From NCBI RefSeq assembly GCF_004210375.1, contig NC_134834.1, positions 149,267,009 through 149,331,008 of the forward strand: a stretch of 64,000 bases of DNA, in the 5' to 3' direction. Below are positions 23,673 to 38,600 of this stretch, piece after piece. The stretch is from Tachypleus tridentatus (Eukaryota > Arthropoda > Merostomata > Xiphosura > Limulidae). The notes below the pieces were generated by a model. It saw only the letters and a list, made by a program, of their open reading frames with translations. It was not told the DNA's origin and made no database searches. The translations under genes were made by a program, and so were the position numbers. Position 1 is the stretch's first letter, and each line of letters starts with the position of its first letter.

Positions 23673-26600
23673 CTGATGCACATTAATCGGATATTGTTAT
23701 TAAAACTCAGTGATAATATTACATGATTTAATTAAAATATATATACATGGAAGACTTACGTGTTCTTAACCATTACAAATATCCATTTTACATTATTAGA
23801 ACAAGCATAAAAACATTCCTATCTTGCTAAGGTCAAAACTATACAACATGTTTGATCACCGCGGATATCGAAGCCTATTTCTTAACGTTATAAGACATAA
23901 GAATTTAACATTGAGACACCTTCGGAGGTATATTAAAGATATCTAGATAAATATTTCATGTACAATTGCAGTTCATGCTCAAACAAAACTCATCTCTCAA
24001 CAGAGTTAAGGAAAAGTCGTGTCACGAAACCTGAGAACAGTATTGTTGTCTTTTTACTTTATATTTTTTAACATAATAAGATAAAATCTAATTGTTGCAA
24101 ATGGTTTAATATTCTAATATATTCGTTATCTTAATTCTTACACTTGGTTAAAGTACGCTTTGTCTTTAATGTGACTATTCTTTTCGATCTCTAATAATTC
24201 CATACTTTACTGTAGTGAAATCTTAACCTTTCTTTAGGTAACTCGTTTCAACTATCAAAAATTCCAAATGTTATTTCTACCACAAATCCCCGAATCCCCA
24301 AAAATATGTATAAAATGTTTAACTTTCAATAAGTTAGTTTGCCCCAAAATACTGTTGCCTGGAACAGCTTTTCACACTGCGTACCTGAATCTTCCTGGGC
24401 TGTGGGAATCAACGCGAACTATGTGAACTGCTGCCTTAGGCCTACTTATTCCACACCATATCTGGGCAAATTGGAGGAAGAACAGTTGGTAGTGGTTCAG
24501 GTTAATTCCAGGAAGACTGGATTCTGGACCGTGCTTTTGGGCCCATCGTTTATAAGCCTGAAAACAAACAAATAAACTTCTCAGACGTGGATCGCTGTCA
24601 CATCAAAAATGATACTGACTTAACTAAGCTGGCGATAAAACTGAAATACATTTTCTGTTGGAAGTTGTTTCCCTATGTTAGTGACAAAAGGTTTAATTTA
24701 GGCTACTTAACCTAGCTGAAAACTTTACAAAGACGAAACTAAGAAACAGCGAATTAGCCTCAAAAGTCATTTAATTTATTTATTTTATAAACAGCACCTA
24801 TTACCTGCTCTGATAAGTTAATTTTAGTATTTTCAAATAATAAATAGTTGATTTTCACTAAAAATAAAAGTATGGCTTCGTTTTGGGTTAGGCTATCACC
24901 ATAATTTACAAACAAAATAATTTTAGTACAAAAATTTGAAAATTCTGAACTTACCCAAAATGCCTGTTTAACACCTCCATTATCCGCTATGTTTTCACCT
25001 TGAGTATTGATTCCATTCAGCTAATAAAATTAACAAATTAATAAACACATTTCTCACCAAAAGAATGCCAATGATAAGAAAACATAAATAAATTATCAAC
25101 TGATTTTTCTGTGATTAACTGGGAAATTTGCTAGGACTTAAGCAACAAAATCGATGTTTTTATAGCAGTCTTACTTTTCTCTACTAATCTAGAAACTTAA
25201 ATACAAAAAGCAACTTATTTTAAGAAACCAGAAGAAGTATTCCACACATTTATAACTAAAAAAAAAAGCGCGAAAACTCAAACTCTAAATCTAAACATTT
25301 CAAACCAAAAAACGCACATGCCTGTTAAACATTTATTAGCCATTACAATACTTTGCTCAGTTACTTATATACTCTTCAAAACAAGAAATGCAAAAGGGAT
25401 ATTTTTGTTATTTTAAAGAGAAATATATGTAATAACGTTACAAGCTCAGAGTATGTGATATTACACGTGTTAAGGCACTGATTGTCAGACCAAAATGACA
25501 ATAAAAGTTGTACACTGTGAAAACGGAGGAAAACATCGGATTTTTCGCCAAAACGCATGCGTGTCCAATAACTTTGTTTGAGAGATCTGCATGTTCTGCA
25601 AGTGCAACATGTGCAAATTCCCTATAAAAAGTGACGATTCTCGGTTTCCATAGCTCAGTGTTAAGCCACCGACACGCAATACAGTTACGCCAAGACTGAC
25701 TGAAGCACAACGCAACAACGCCATTGGTCGCTTGGAAGCAGGCAAATCTCGATCAGATGTTGCCAGAGCTGTGAATGTCCACCCAAGCACCATCACAAGG
25801 CTACGAAATCGTCACAAACAACATGGATCACCTCGTGACCGTTCACGATCTGGCAGACCTCGTTTGACCACGCCCGCACAAGATCGCAACATCCGGTTAC
25901 GCCACCTTCGGGATAGGACCACCACTGCGACGTCTACTGTCTTAACCATACCAGGGCTGCGTAGGATTTTCGATCAGACCGTACGCAACCGTCGACGAGA
26001 TTCTTAGGCCTCATGTGCAACCCATCACGGTGAACGTCAACGACGTTTTTCTACATGACAACGTCCGTCCTCACACAGCCCGACTCACCACTGTCTTCTT
26101 GAGACACCACAACATCAACGTTCTTCCCTGACCCTCCAGATCACCAGATTTAAACCCCATCGAACATCTTTGGGACGAATTGGACCGACGTCTGCGACAG
26201 TGACAACCTCAACCGCAGACTCTACCTCAGCTTGCAGCAGCTTTGCAGGCTGAGTGGACAGCCATTCCACAGGATGTGATTCGTCATCTCATCGCTTCCA
26301 TGGGCAGGAGATGCCAACCAGTTATTGATGCTCACGGGGGGCATACTCGTTATTGACGTTGAGTAACGTTAAACTTCAACTAGTGAGCGTGGACTTCGCC
26401 TTTGCAGACTTTGGATATTCAGCATGAATGTGTAAAGTTTCACACATGTCATACAGAACTACCCGGAATAAACTTGTTAACAATTTGTCTCAAATTTTGC
26501 CTTTTGCGTTTCTTTTTTTGAAGAGTATAAATACGCATATGTTCGTCAATGATAGCGGTACACGAGTTTTGAATGAGACGCCATATTATCGTTTCCTAGA

Positions 26601-29600
26601 GCGGCAAAAGATTTAAAGTTCAAAGCTCATTTATTTAAGACGATTCTTTAATTCCAAACGTGTACGTTATTTTAAAAGCAGGTAAAATACAGTGTATGTA
26701 ATATTAATGTTAGTTATAGCGCATGTTAGACTACTGATGGAAAATATAATAATATATCAAAAAGAGCTTGGGTAATGAGCAGGTTTCTATTAAATTATGG
26801 AAAATAGAAGACACCAAAACAGTTTAAGAATATTTAGATAAGTTATGGTGAGGACAGTAACAATAAGTAGACTCAGATAAGTGGTAAAAAGAGAACCCAT
26901 CTTGTTAAAGCAGTGTAAGTAGACTTAAATTAGCGAAAATAGTAAAGAGTAAAAGAAGAATTAGATTACATCAACATTTAATTAAATGTATGTAGACAGA
27001 GTGACGTGATTTATTTCTCGGAGAACTTGCACGTTTAAACAACGAACATACCAATCAACAGGTGTGAAGAATATTTGTCTCTTTAATTGATTCTTATATT
27101 AAGAAAGGAAATTTTGTTTAGTTTTCACAAATAATTTTAGGTTATTATACTTAGTTAATTTACAAGGAGTAATAGCTCATATTAGTATAACTAGTATTTA
27201 TGCTAATTGATATAAGGGATAGGTGGGTGAAAAAACACCATTGTCTCTCCTGTTAACAGAATTACAAGAGTAGAAGGAGGTGAGACTTCACTGTTTGATT
27301 TAGCCACACTGGGCTCACACGTTTGTACAACTACACTCCCACTGATTCTCACCTCGTTGACTGTTTGGTTTAGCCACACTGACCTCACACGTTTGTACAA
27401 CTACACTCACATGGATTCTCACTGTGTGAAATATTATGTCTATCAACCTTGGAAAGTTGGTTTTTAATTTGCTTTTGCAATGTTCGTTTCATATAGTTAT
27501 TATTAAATTTTAATTTTATTAAATATCAACTCTGATCTAATTAGTTAATGTTCAATGATATAATTAATTAGTATACACATACACGTAACTAGATATATAT
27601 ATATATATATATATATAGCTACAACAAATAGCTACATGAATGAACACACAGGTGGTGGTTCTACAAGAAGAATGATAAACTACTGGCTGTGGAAGTCAAA
27701 GGCTTATTCACTAAACATTTATCCGTTAGATTATGTTGGCTTTAACTACACCAGAATAACACAACTTGCCGGAATATTCAGGTCCGGAACGACGTAGTTA
27801 CTGTATTGGTTTATCACACACTCAGCTTTTGCTTGGAAACGAACAATGCTGTCGTTATGCCACCAGGACTGCAGGTTTCCATCGGGGTCGAACTGTCTAC
27901 CTAAAAAAGTTGTGAACACCTAATTTGTGCGAAGATCTGGATATATGATAAACCAGTATTAAGGTTGTACGTCTTAAAATAAAATGAAATATTTAAGTCA
28001 ATTAACTTGAGCTTTTTAGTTTTTTTGGTTGTTTTTTTTTTACATATTCAGCAGTCGAAGTTAATGTTCTGCTATGTTCTTAACATTTTCTCAACTGAAA
28101 AAACATGTGGCACATTCATCTTCCGAATCTCTTAGCATAAATGACAAGAGGTTTCAGTATTCTGAGCTGGATTTTTTTTTTTCTGTAATGGAGAATAGCG
28201 GGGAAGAAACTGGAGTTAGACACATCATAACATTTGTTTATACATTAATGTTGTAGGTTTTAGTGATACAATGTTCTTTCATCTGACCATAGACAAGTCT
28301 GACAAAAGGGGGTGGGAAGGGGGCAGATGCCCCGGAGCCCGGGGTCTGTTGAGAGGCTCAGCAGTGGGATATTCCAAAGCTCACTATAAATGCATATTAC
28401 TTAACGACCGAAAATAACTATTGCTTTTTCATGGATTCCTAAAGACATCTGTCACCTAAATTTCTTTTATGAATAACAAAAAATAATAATAAATAGAATG
28501 ATAGAGGGAAGGTGTCTCGATGATGTTACTGACCCCAAGGCCTAAGCTGTCTCTCGACGCCTCTGACCACAGTGGTTGATTTAATATATTCCTACTTAAG
28601 CCTCGTGCACAAGAACTCGTATATCTTGAGCGAGGTATTCAGTGATTGACTGGTTGTTTGTCTTTAAAGTTGAAGGTCCCTAAACGTTTTTTGTTATTAA
28701 ATAGATATAGTACAATGTTTTGGAATCTGTATTTTAGTTGTTTTTTTTTTTGTAATTTTTATGTAGTGTTTAGTTCTGTACGCCTTCAATTATTGTATAT
28801 TTTTACTGAGTTGTTTTATTATGTTTAAATACTTTGTGGGTTTATTTTTAAAATTTTGTACTCATGCGTTTGTTTCGTATTTAACTTTGGTTATATGATA
28901 TATATTCTCTTCTCTACCTTATTCCCAACTGAAACAAGTTTGAAATAACGGAACCATGAGTTCAAGAAGATATTTTTCAGGAGGATGAACTAACCTTCAA
29001 AATATTACCATGACAGTCAACAGAAGAGGCAAGCCACAACAGTCAAAGTTGACAGGTTTAATGTTTGTATGGTTAGTTTAGGCCATACTGCAAACTTATA
29101 ACAACAAATACTCCGTGGCCTGACATGGCCAGGTGGTTATGGCGCTCGACTCACAATCTGAGGATCGCGGGTTAGAATCCCAGTCACAGCAAATATGTTT
29201 GCCCTATCAGCAGTGCGATCGTTATAAGTTACAGTCAATCCCACTCTTCGTTGGTAAAATAGTAGCCCAAGAGTTGGCGGAGGGTGGTGATAACTAGCTG
29301 CCTTCCCTCACTGGTAAATTAGGGACGGCTAGCGCAGATAGTCCTAATGTAGCTTTGCGTGAAATTAAAAAACAACAAACAAATATATACTCTATAATAG
29401 CAAATACTGTTTTTTTCTTCTCGGTTCTTAACCCTACAGGGGTATTTAACCTTATATTAAACAAGTGTTTATATGAATACAGTAATAGAAAGTTACATAA
29501 AGCACAATATTTCAATGGTACTTATTGTGTACGTATGCATGATAACAATGAGACTGCCTCAGTCTATCTGATAACTTGAGTGACATTTGCCATGTCCGGT

Positions 29601-32600
29601 ATCCAAGAAGCCACTATGGTAGCGACATTTTTATATATTTAGCTACATGGTAAATATCTTGAGATTTTAAATAAAATTTCCGACAGACCTGGCGACTTTT
29701 ATTAGCACTAAAAATTAAGCGTGATAAGTGATGCGGAATTGTGGCGTGAATAAAAAGTATAAATTCATATACACGTGCTGTATGAATAAAAAATAATAAT
29801 TTTTTCCCTTTCCTGCGAATAGGACATGATATTTCTTAATCGTATTCTACTGACCACCTTGCCCTCTATTTAGCCACGTCTCCCCATATACGAACTGCTC
29901 AATTGTTTGAAGTCGTCATAACCATCTTCGTATTTCTGTGTTTTAAGGTTTCTACATACTTTAATCGATATAACTACATTTAAAAACTACACATAACAGT
30001 CTGAAATGTTTGTCCAGTTTAAGATTACCAGTGACACACGGTTGTACTCATAAAGAATACCAGCAATCTCAAAATAAACTTTTGGACTTTTGGAAATTAT
30101 GGATAAAGCCTGTCACGTGAATATTTAAAGGAAAATTTGAAGTACTTCCGGATCAACACTAAATGGCGCTGCGGTCGAATAAAATAACTCTGTGATGATT
30201 AAATCTATATCACCAGTAGTATTACCAATAATGGAATCCGGTGGCACAGCAATCAGTTTTTGGACTCATAACGCTACACACCAAGTTTCGATACTAGTGG
30301 TGGGCACAGAACAGATAGTCCCTTATGTAAATTTGTGCTTAACTACAAACAAACAAATTACCAACAACTATGTAAAGAAATTGGATGTGCCTTTCACCAT
30401 TTTTTTTTCCGTGTTGTTCTCCATTCCCGGGAAGAATTCCATTTCAGGAAACCATACTGTATTGCTGTTAACAGAGGCTGGGAAAATATGTTCTTAGGCA
30501 TACCACTACACTTTCAGTTGTGAAAATGTAAAGAACAAAGCACGAACATCGATTGTTAATATCTTACTCAGTAATTCAGCTTCGAAGAAATAATTAAGTC
30601 GAAAGCAAACATAATTCTCCTTTGGTCTGTTAAATATTGTTATATTCATTACCTTTCCCTTACGATAATCTCTTACGTTACGTCACATTGCACTCAATGA
30701 TCTTCACGACCGTTGCACTTTTTTTTGTGGAAGTGACAGGGAGTTTTCACGCAAAGGTTAACTGTATGCAAAAGCTATCCTTCAATTTGAACCAATATAT
30801 TAAAGGAAAGTCAGCTAATTTACAGCACCCAACTCCCATTCTTGGGTTATTATTATCTGATGAAATAGAGAGATTTGAGGAGAACCCAAGGCTACGAAGG
30901 GTGTAGCGCTTGGACTCTCGGATGTACACTCTGGGTTGGTAACTACTGGGTCACGCCACGTCCGTAACACAAAATGATTAATGAAGTTACACTGTATTAT
31001 ACACAGTGTTTCATAATTATATAAAAAAAGCCTGAATTAAAAAAAATAATTTTACCTTTGTTGTCGAACCCGTGAGTAACTTCATGCCCAATTACCACTC
31101 CAATTCCCCCATAGTTAAGGAACCTTTGAAAAACAAACACATTTTTGATATTCTACCATAAACCTAAATAGCTAAACCAAAATTGTGCACGAACCCATTT
31201 GTAGTTTAAACTTTAACATAAACCTAAATTGTTTACGAAACTTCCTGTTATATTTTTGTAATTTAAATGCACAATTTAAACCTTAATAATAAAAACGAAA
31301 CCAAAACCCTTAACGAATGTTTTATTTTTTTTAATTTAAAGAATTTTCTTGTTATTTAAAATCGCACAAACGTCATAAAGCTGACACAGTTTTTTATTTC
31401 AGAGAATTAAAAAAAACATTTATTTCAAATTACCAAATAAAGGAGACTATAATTATATTCCAATTTCCTGGTTGGCGCTGAAAAAATATTGTTTATTATT
31501 AAATGATAAAGACAGTTTTCGAGAGAAAATATTTATTAGAAAAGTTTTCATATCTGAATCACAGTTGCAATTGGTAATGATAAGTGATGTCGAATTCTGT
31601 GATATTTTAAGCTTAAAAATGGAATGCTAACAGGTTTGCTCGAACTATTGACACAGTTAAAGGTTCATATAAATAAAAATGTGTAACAATTACGTCATTA
31701 TTCCCACGTTACTAACACTAACAGAAACACCATATTTTCCACGTTACTAGCACTAATATAAACACCATTATTCCCACGTTACTAACACTAACATAAACAC
31801 CATTATTCCCATGTTACTGACACTAACATAAACACCTTTATCCACGTGTTACTAACATTAATATAAACACCTTTATTCACGTGTTACTAGCACTAAAAGA
31901 AACTTAGCATAAATTAATATTTGTACCAAGGTAATAATTCTCCATATTTGTATTGTTGTGTATTAATGCTTGTCATAGCTAAAAGTGTAATCAATATAAA
32001 TCTGTCGTTTTATATTTTCGTTAAAATAAAAAAGATGTGAATTACAGTTTTATTTTGAAAAATAAATAATAAATGTTAATTGTTAAAGGCAATAAATTTG
32101 GTGACATTTTTACGTTCCACGCAAAACTTGGGTAGTTTCAATAACGTATTTTCAGAAATACGTATAACTAACTGTATCTAACCTACTTCAAAATAGGGAG
32201 TTTAAAACTACAGGGCGACCCGTAAGTCCCTACCCATCCATATATTATTATGTTATATTCAATTACGCATGTATTATAAATTTGTTTCTTTTTTTTCAGA
32301 GATATATGGCCGATGTTGAGGAAAATGTTTCACAGAACACGGCGTTGCATAATATTATGCAGCGAGAATGAGGGACAGCACACAGATACACTAGATACAT
32401 AAGATATATGGATGGGTAGGGACTTACCACCTTGTATAATTTGAAAGCTAGTTATTGTTATCGAAAAATAGTATAGTTTTAATTAATACAAATTAAATAT
32501 CGTACAATAAATATTGCTGTCTAACCTCACCTTGGATAATTTTGGTGGTAAAGAGGTGGTTGCAATATCCCTGCTGGAAAACCTAATTAAGTTATAGAAA

Positions 32601-35600
32601 ACAAAAATAAGTTTTATGTACATATATATATAAACAGAAAATCAAAATTTATGCAAAAGTTCTAGTTACAGTCGTGCAACTATAGTAATACAAAACGATT
32701 TTTGACACCAAATTTATAGAAACGTGAAAAGTAATAACTGAAATTTACTTTCCTTGTAAATAATTACGAAAAAAAAACACACGTAGAGGTTAGTTCCCGT
32801 TTCTTACTCGTTACGTTTGTTTCTTTTGAATTTCGCGCAAAGCTACACGAGGGCTCTCTGTGCTGGCCGTCCCTAATTCAGTAGTGGTAGAGTAGAGGGA
32901 GGGCAGCTAGTCACCACAACCCACCGCCAACTCTTTTACCACTCGGCTAGTAATCTGAAGGTCCCGGGTTCGAATCCCCATCACACCAAAGATGCTCCCC
33001 CCTTTTAACCGTGGGGCGTTATAATGTGACGGTCAATTCCACTATTCGTTGGTAAAAGAGTAGCCCACGAATTGGCGGTGGGTGGTGATGACTATCTGCC
33101 TAGTCTTACACTGCAAAATTAGGGATGGCTAGTGCAGCTAGCCCGCGTGTAGCTTTGCTCGAAATTCAAACAAACAATTAACTTTAATTATAGTAAATGA
33201 AGCCTAACGCATTTGGGCCATCGTAATTTTGATGGGAACCTACTCAAGAAAGTGACTGAAGAAAACGATTTGAGCATAACACTCATGCCATCGATTTGGT
33301 TTGTTTTGAATTTCGCGCAAAGCTACACGAGGGCTAGCTGCGAAAGCCGTCCTTAATTTGTCAGTGCAAGACTAAAAGGGAAAGCAGCTAGTCGTCATTA
33401 CCCATCGCCAACTTTCGGGATACTGTTTTACCAACAAATCATAGGACTGGCCGTTACATTATAACGCACCCGTGGCTGAAAGGGCGAAAATGTTTGATGT
33501 AACAGGAATTCGAACCAGCGACCCTCAAATTATGAGTCGAATGCTTTAACCACCTAGTCATGCCAAACCTCATACCAAGGAAGCAGTACAAATTTTGTAG
33601 TAATGCTAATTGATTATGAGAGAAAAGAGAAAATTATATATTCATAAACATCACTAGTTAGGTCTCAGCTAAAATACTGTGCTCAGTTTAGATTTTGGTT
33701 TGTTTGAAGTTAAGCACAAAGCAACACAATTGATTATCTGTTCTTTGCCCATGACGGGTATCAAAATCTGGTTTCTTGCGTTGTAAGTACGCAGACACAC
33801 CACTGTGCCAGTGGGGAACTCTCAGTTAAGATCTCTTTATTGAAGACCAGATACTGTCCAATTGGAAATGATCCTGGGATGGAAGGATTTATTTTATGAG
33901 GATAGGCAAGGACCTCTATACCTATTTTATATTAAGAAAAGAAGTTGTTGTTTTTACAATTTATTATAAGACTTTTGAGGAATCGAAAAACTAAAAACGT
34001 CAGTTTTTGTACTATAATCTAAGGGTAACTGGATGAGAAAACAGTTTGTAATTCTTTTCGTGATTCATAGTATTCGAAAGTTTAACTGGCGTTACGCACT
34101 GTATAAATTACAACGTTATGCATCCATAATGTGACACAATTTTAGTGTCTACTGACTGACAGACAAAACACTACTATATGATGGTGCGAGAGGTTAAAAC
34201 AGGAACAAATAAGGTAGGTGCAGTTACGACAGTTTTAATTTCCTAACAGGGTGATTAGCTTATGAAATGAGTTACTGTTAGCGGTAGTGTATTACAAGCT
34301 TAAAAGAGGAATAGATGACTTTTGAAAATAAAGGGTGCATTTAAGTTTTACGGTTTTTTAGGGATGGGTGTACAAGAACGACTTTGAAGGATCAAGTGTG
34401 GTCACTTATCGGTAATGTTATCAAACAAGTCTTCGGTGTACCTTTTTAAATTTACACCCTCTTCATCTTAAGAGTTAAAGATTACGTGTTGTATTAAATT
34501 TACTGATGAAAAAATATTCCTACCATGTTCTTTCATTTCCGGTTTACATGATGGTTAGAAGATGAAATGTTTAATTTTATCAGTAGACTTTTTTTATCGT
34601 AAACCGTTCACTAATCAACAACAAATTTCGTTTGTTTTTTGTTAAAATGAATGTTATTCAAGTGTAAGACTTTTTGTGAGACGCGACAAGTTTGAAACAA
34701 ATCCTTTTGCAATTTGTTGTTTTTTTCATTGAAATTTATAACAAATGTTGGAAAATGTATTTGAAAAATTTCCCTTTTTCAAAACAGACTTAACGGTTAC
34801 ATTAAAATACATTGGCCTCATTTAACGTTATTATTTAGCCATTTCAAATTTTTTGTGCGTTTGCCAAAACTACCGGATTGTTTGTTTTTTTTTATTTACG
34901 AACTATACGGGAAATAAATTTTAACAATTTATTAACAGTGAAAGCTTCTATAAAGATGGCTCTGTATGTCTATTAACAAAATTTTCCAACTTCCCAAAGT
35001 TCTATCACCATGATATTTACGTTTTTATTGTATACCTCAGAAATATTCTAAAACACCACTTTCTTCGTTTCCCCCCAGTTTTACAAGTTTGACAGCCATT
35101 TTAATTTCTAATTTGCTACTTCTGATGAAAGACGAACATACACACTGCTCAATCATTCTCTGTGAAAACAATGAAATAAATGCTAAGCCTAGCGCGAGTA
35201 ACGTTTCCGAGTAAAATCTAAAAGTTGTGTAACAACGAAGTAAATGCTAAACCTAGCGCGAGTAAAGTCTGTTAGTAAAATATAAAAATTGTGCAACTAT
35301 AAAACACTCTATTTTCATTTATTATATTTTAGTAATCCTAGCATTTTCATATACTTACTAATCAAATTTTTGGATCTTGTATAAAAAGCGTTGACGACAG
35401 CCGGAGAAGTTACCCACCTAAAAAATAAGGAAAATTTCATATTGTAAAAATATAATAAAAAAAATGTAAATATTTGTATGAACCAGACCTAGATTTGGCT
35501 GTTGTTGAATTATTTATCTTTTTTAAAACTATAATATAAATAATAACAATAAACTTACAGGGAACATTTTGTACACGAAAATATATAAAAATAAAGCTGA

Positions 35601-38600
35601 CAAAATTATTTCAACACACGTAAACTTCGGCGCCATCTTAACTAATAGACAATTTGTACTAGTTCTCATTTCGAATAGTACACAGAAAATTATTTATGCA
35701 TTTGGAACGTTTTAATTTTATAATGGATATGGACTGGTACTGGATGATGTTGTGCATACTTTCAGTTTTGAATACAGTTACTAAATTTTTATACGAAATG
35801 ACTTGTCCATATTACTTTTTGTCACTCCCAGGTGCTATGTTTATTAATATTATAAAGAGAGGCCTCTACAGAAGTAATTGGTGTTACTACTTTAAACTCT
35901 TGCATCATCATTCAGTACTGTGTTGTTTGTTAGTCAGTACACACTAAAATGATGTCACGTAAGGAGCACATAACATTGCAATTTATACAGTCAAACTTTA
36001 AAAAGCCATGAATCACGAGAATAATTACAAAGTCTGTAGCTGTGTAGCATAAAACACAGCTGGACTTATGAACTCAACACCAAAAAATAAAAATATTTGT
36101 TACTTTTAATTTTGGTTTTATTTACTTTTGAAACAGAACACTTTCGGGGCCCATTTTGGTACATCAAGTTTATAAATTGTTTATTTTTAGATGTGAATTC
36201 ATAATCTGAGGGTCGCGGATTCGAATCCAAGTCCCACTAAACACGCTGTCCTTTCAGCAGTGGGGACGTTATAATGTTTCCAACAATCCCACTATTCATT
36301 AGTGAAAGTGTAGCCCAAGAGTTGGCGGTAGATAATGATTACTAGCTGCCTTTCCCCTAATCTTTCACTGTTAAATTAGGGACGGCTAGCGCAGATAGCC
36401 CTTGTGTAACTTTGCGCGAAATAAAAAAACAAACAAACATTAATAAAAGAGACAACTGATAAGACAAAAAACAAAAAACAGAAAAGGCAAATATGCACCT
36501 CTCTCCACTATCGTATTGAATAAGCTTCAAGAGTAGAATTATGACCTTATAATAAATAGGACGGCAAGTTTCTGCACAAATGAATATATTCACAATGACA
36601 AAGGCTATAGAGGTGCTGAAGAGGTAAATACGTCCTATTCTTCGACACGACATATACAACTTCATACCTTGTGTGAATCAAAACACTGTTAATAAAAGTC
36701 CTTCGTAAAGTTTGCATGGCTATTCGACGTCTCCAGCTTCAGATCATTCTGTTAAATGCCTCCCACCCAGTAGTACAGTATGGCTGCGGAGTAACAACAG
36801 GTTTCAATACCCATGGTGGGCAGAGCACAAATAGTTCTTTGTGTAGGTTTATGCTCAATTCGTAACAAACGCAATCTATTAAATTCGTCGAATATTTTCC
36901 CCTTTGACCATTGTAAAATCAAAAGAGAGGTTCAAACCTCAAATATGTCTGTTTTAGCCTGTGGGGGCCTGGCATGGCCAAGTGGTTAGGGCGGTTGATT
37001 CGTAATCTGAGGTTCGCGGGTTCGAATCTCTGTCACACCAAACATGCTCACCATTTCAGCCGTGGGGGTTTTATAATGTTCAGTCAATTTCACTATTCGT
37101 TGATAAAAAAGTAACCCAAGCGTTGGCAGTGGGTGATGATACCTAGCTACCATTCCTCTGGTCTTACATTGCTAAATTAGGAACGACTAGTGTAGATGGC
37201 CCTCGTGTAGCTTTGTGCGATATTAAAAATACAAACAATTCAGTTTGTGGGAGTTGTCGTGGGTTTGTTTGTGCAAAGACTCAGCTAAATTGGTGAAAAT
37301 ATGGAGGAATAGAAGGTTCGAAAAATCTGCAAAAAACCTTAATTCTGTAAAATATTTTAACCTTTTACCTCTGTACAACTACAAGTAAGACACGAATCCT
37401 TAATATGTCTGCTTCGGTCTATGTGGGTTTTCGCAAACCATACAACCCATTAAAGAATGGCAGACCTAAAGAATGAGCTCTGGAAACTTGTATATCTTTT
37501 GACCCCTGTAAAATTGCAAGACAGGCAAAACCATCATACCTGCCTGCTTCACTCCGTTGGAAAATATCAAAAAATATTATCTGGTGTGATTAAAATCTAA
37601 CGATATATCAGACTGAAAAAACCCAATTTTTCAACTATGTTTAACTACTGACTTGTGTAAAAATCAAAGAAAAATACAAATACTAAACTCGCTTTCTTTA
37701 GTCTGAGCCATGTCTCACGTGTTTGAGGAAAGACTGACATTTGACGCCCTAAAATCTGACCAGTGGAGGAGAACTAAGATTGTTTTGAATTTATTTCGCG
37801 CAAAGCTACACGAGGTCTATCTGCGCTATCCGTCCCTAATTTAGGAGTGTAAGACCAGAGGGAAGGCAGCTAGTCATCACCACCCACCGCCAACTCTTGG
37901 GCTACTCTTTTACCAACGAGTAGTGGAATTGACCGTCATATTATAACACTCCTACGGCTGAAAAGGCGAGCATGTTTGATGCGACGGGGATTCGAATCCG
38001 TGACCCTCGGATTACGAATCGAGTGTCTTAACCACCTGACCATGCCGGGCCGGGGGGAGACTAAGTAACAAAAGTAAAAAGAAAAAAAAAAGGCGTACGG
38101 GCGAATTGGGTCAACGTATCTGCCATACACGTTTTAATACGATCAAACTAGAAATAAAGAACGCCGAATATTTGTAAATGTTGAAAATAATAATAAAATC
38201 TTGAATCGTATACTTTCTTTTTTTAATTTCTAGTTAAAAGTTGTATAATGTTTGCTAGAGGAATTTTTTGGTATAACGTAGTGATATGTATGAAGCCTAG
38301 AAATGTTTAAGTTGTACGTGACGTCGTCCCCGTCACCCTAAACATGCTTGCCAAACAAGAGTAGCCCCAGAGTTGGCGGTGAGTGATGATGATTAGCTGT
38401 CTTCCCTCTAGTCTTACAGTGCTAAATTAGGAACGGCTAGCCCAGATAGCTTTCGTGACGCTTTGCGCGAAATCCACAAACAAATAAACGTGACGTCTTA
38501 AATTTTCTTGAGACTTACAGAAAACAAATACTATAAAATATAAAACGTTACTTAGTGAATTACTTACTTAGACAGCGAGTTAGTAAGTAACATAGTTCAT

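Noticed and set aside
25438..25796. Minus-strand open frames of 90-103 codons
   Set aside because: Antisense shadow of the Tc1 transposase remnant.
27760..27770. GT donor at AA/GTTGTG for exon 17
   Set aside because: It gives the wrong phase for exon 18 and a poor match to the donor consensus, while GCAAGT fits both.
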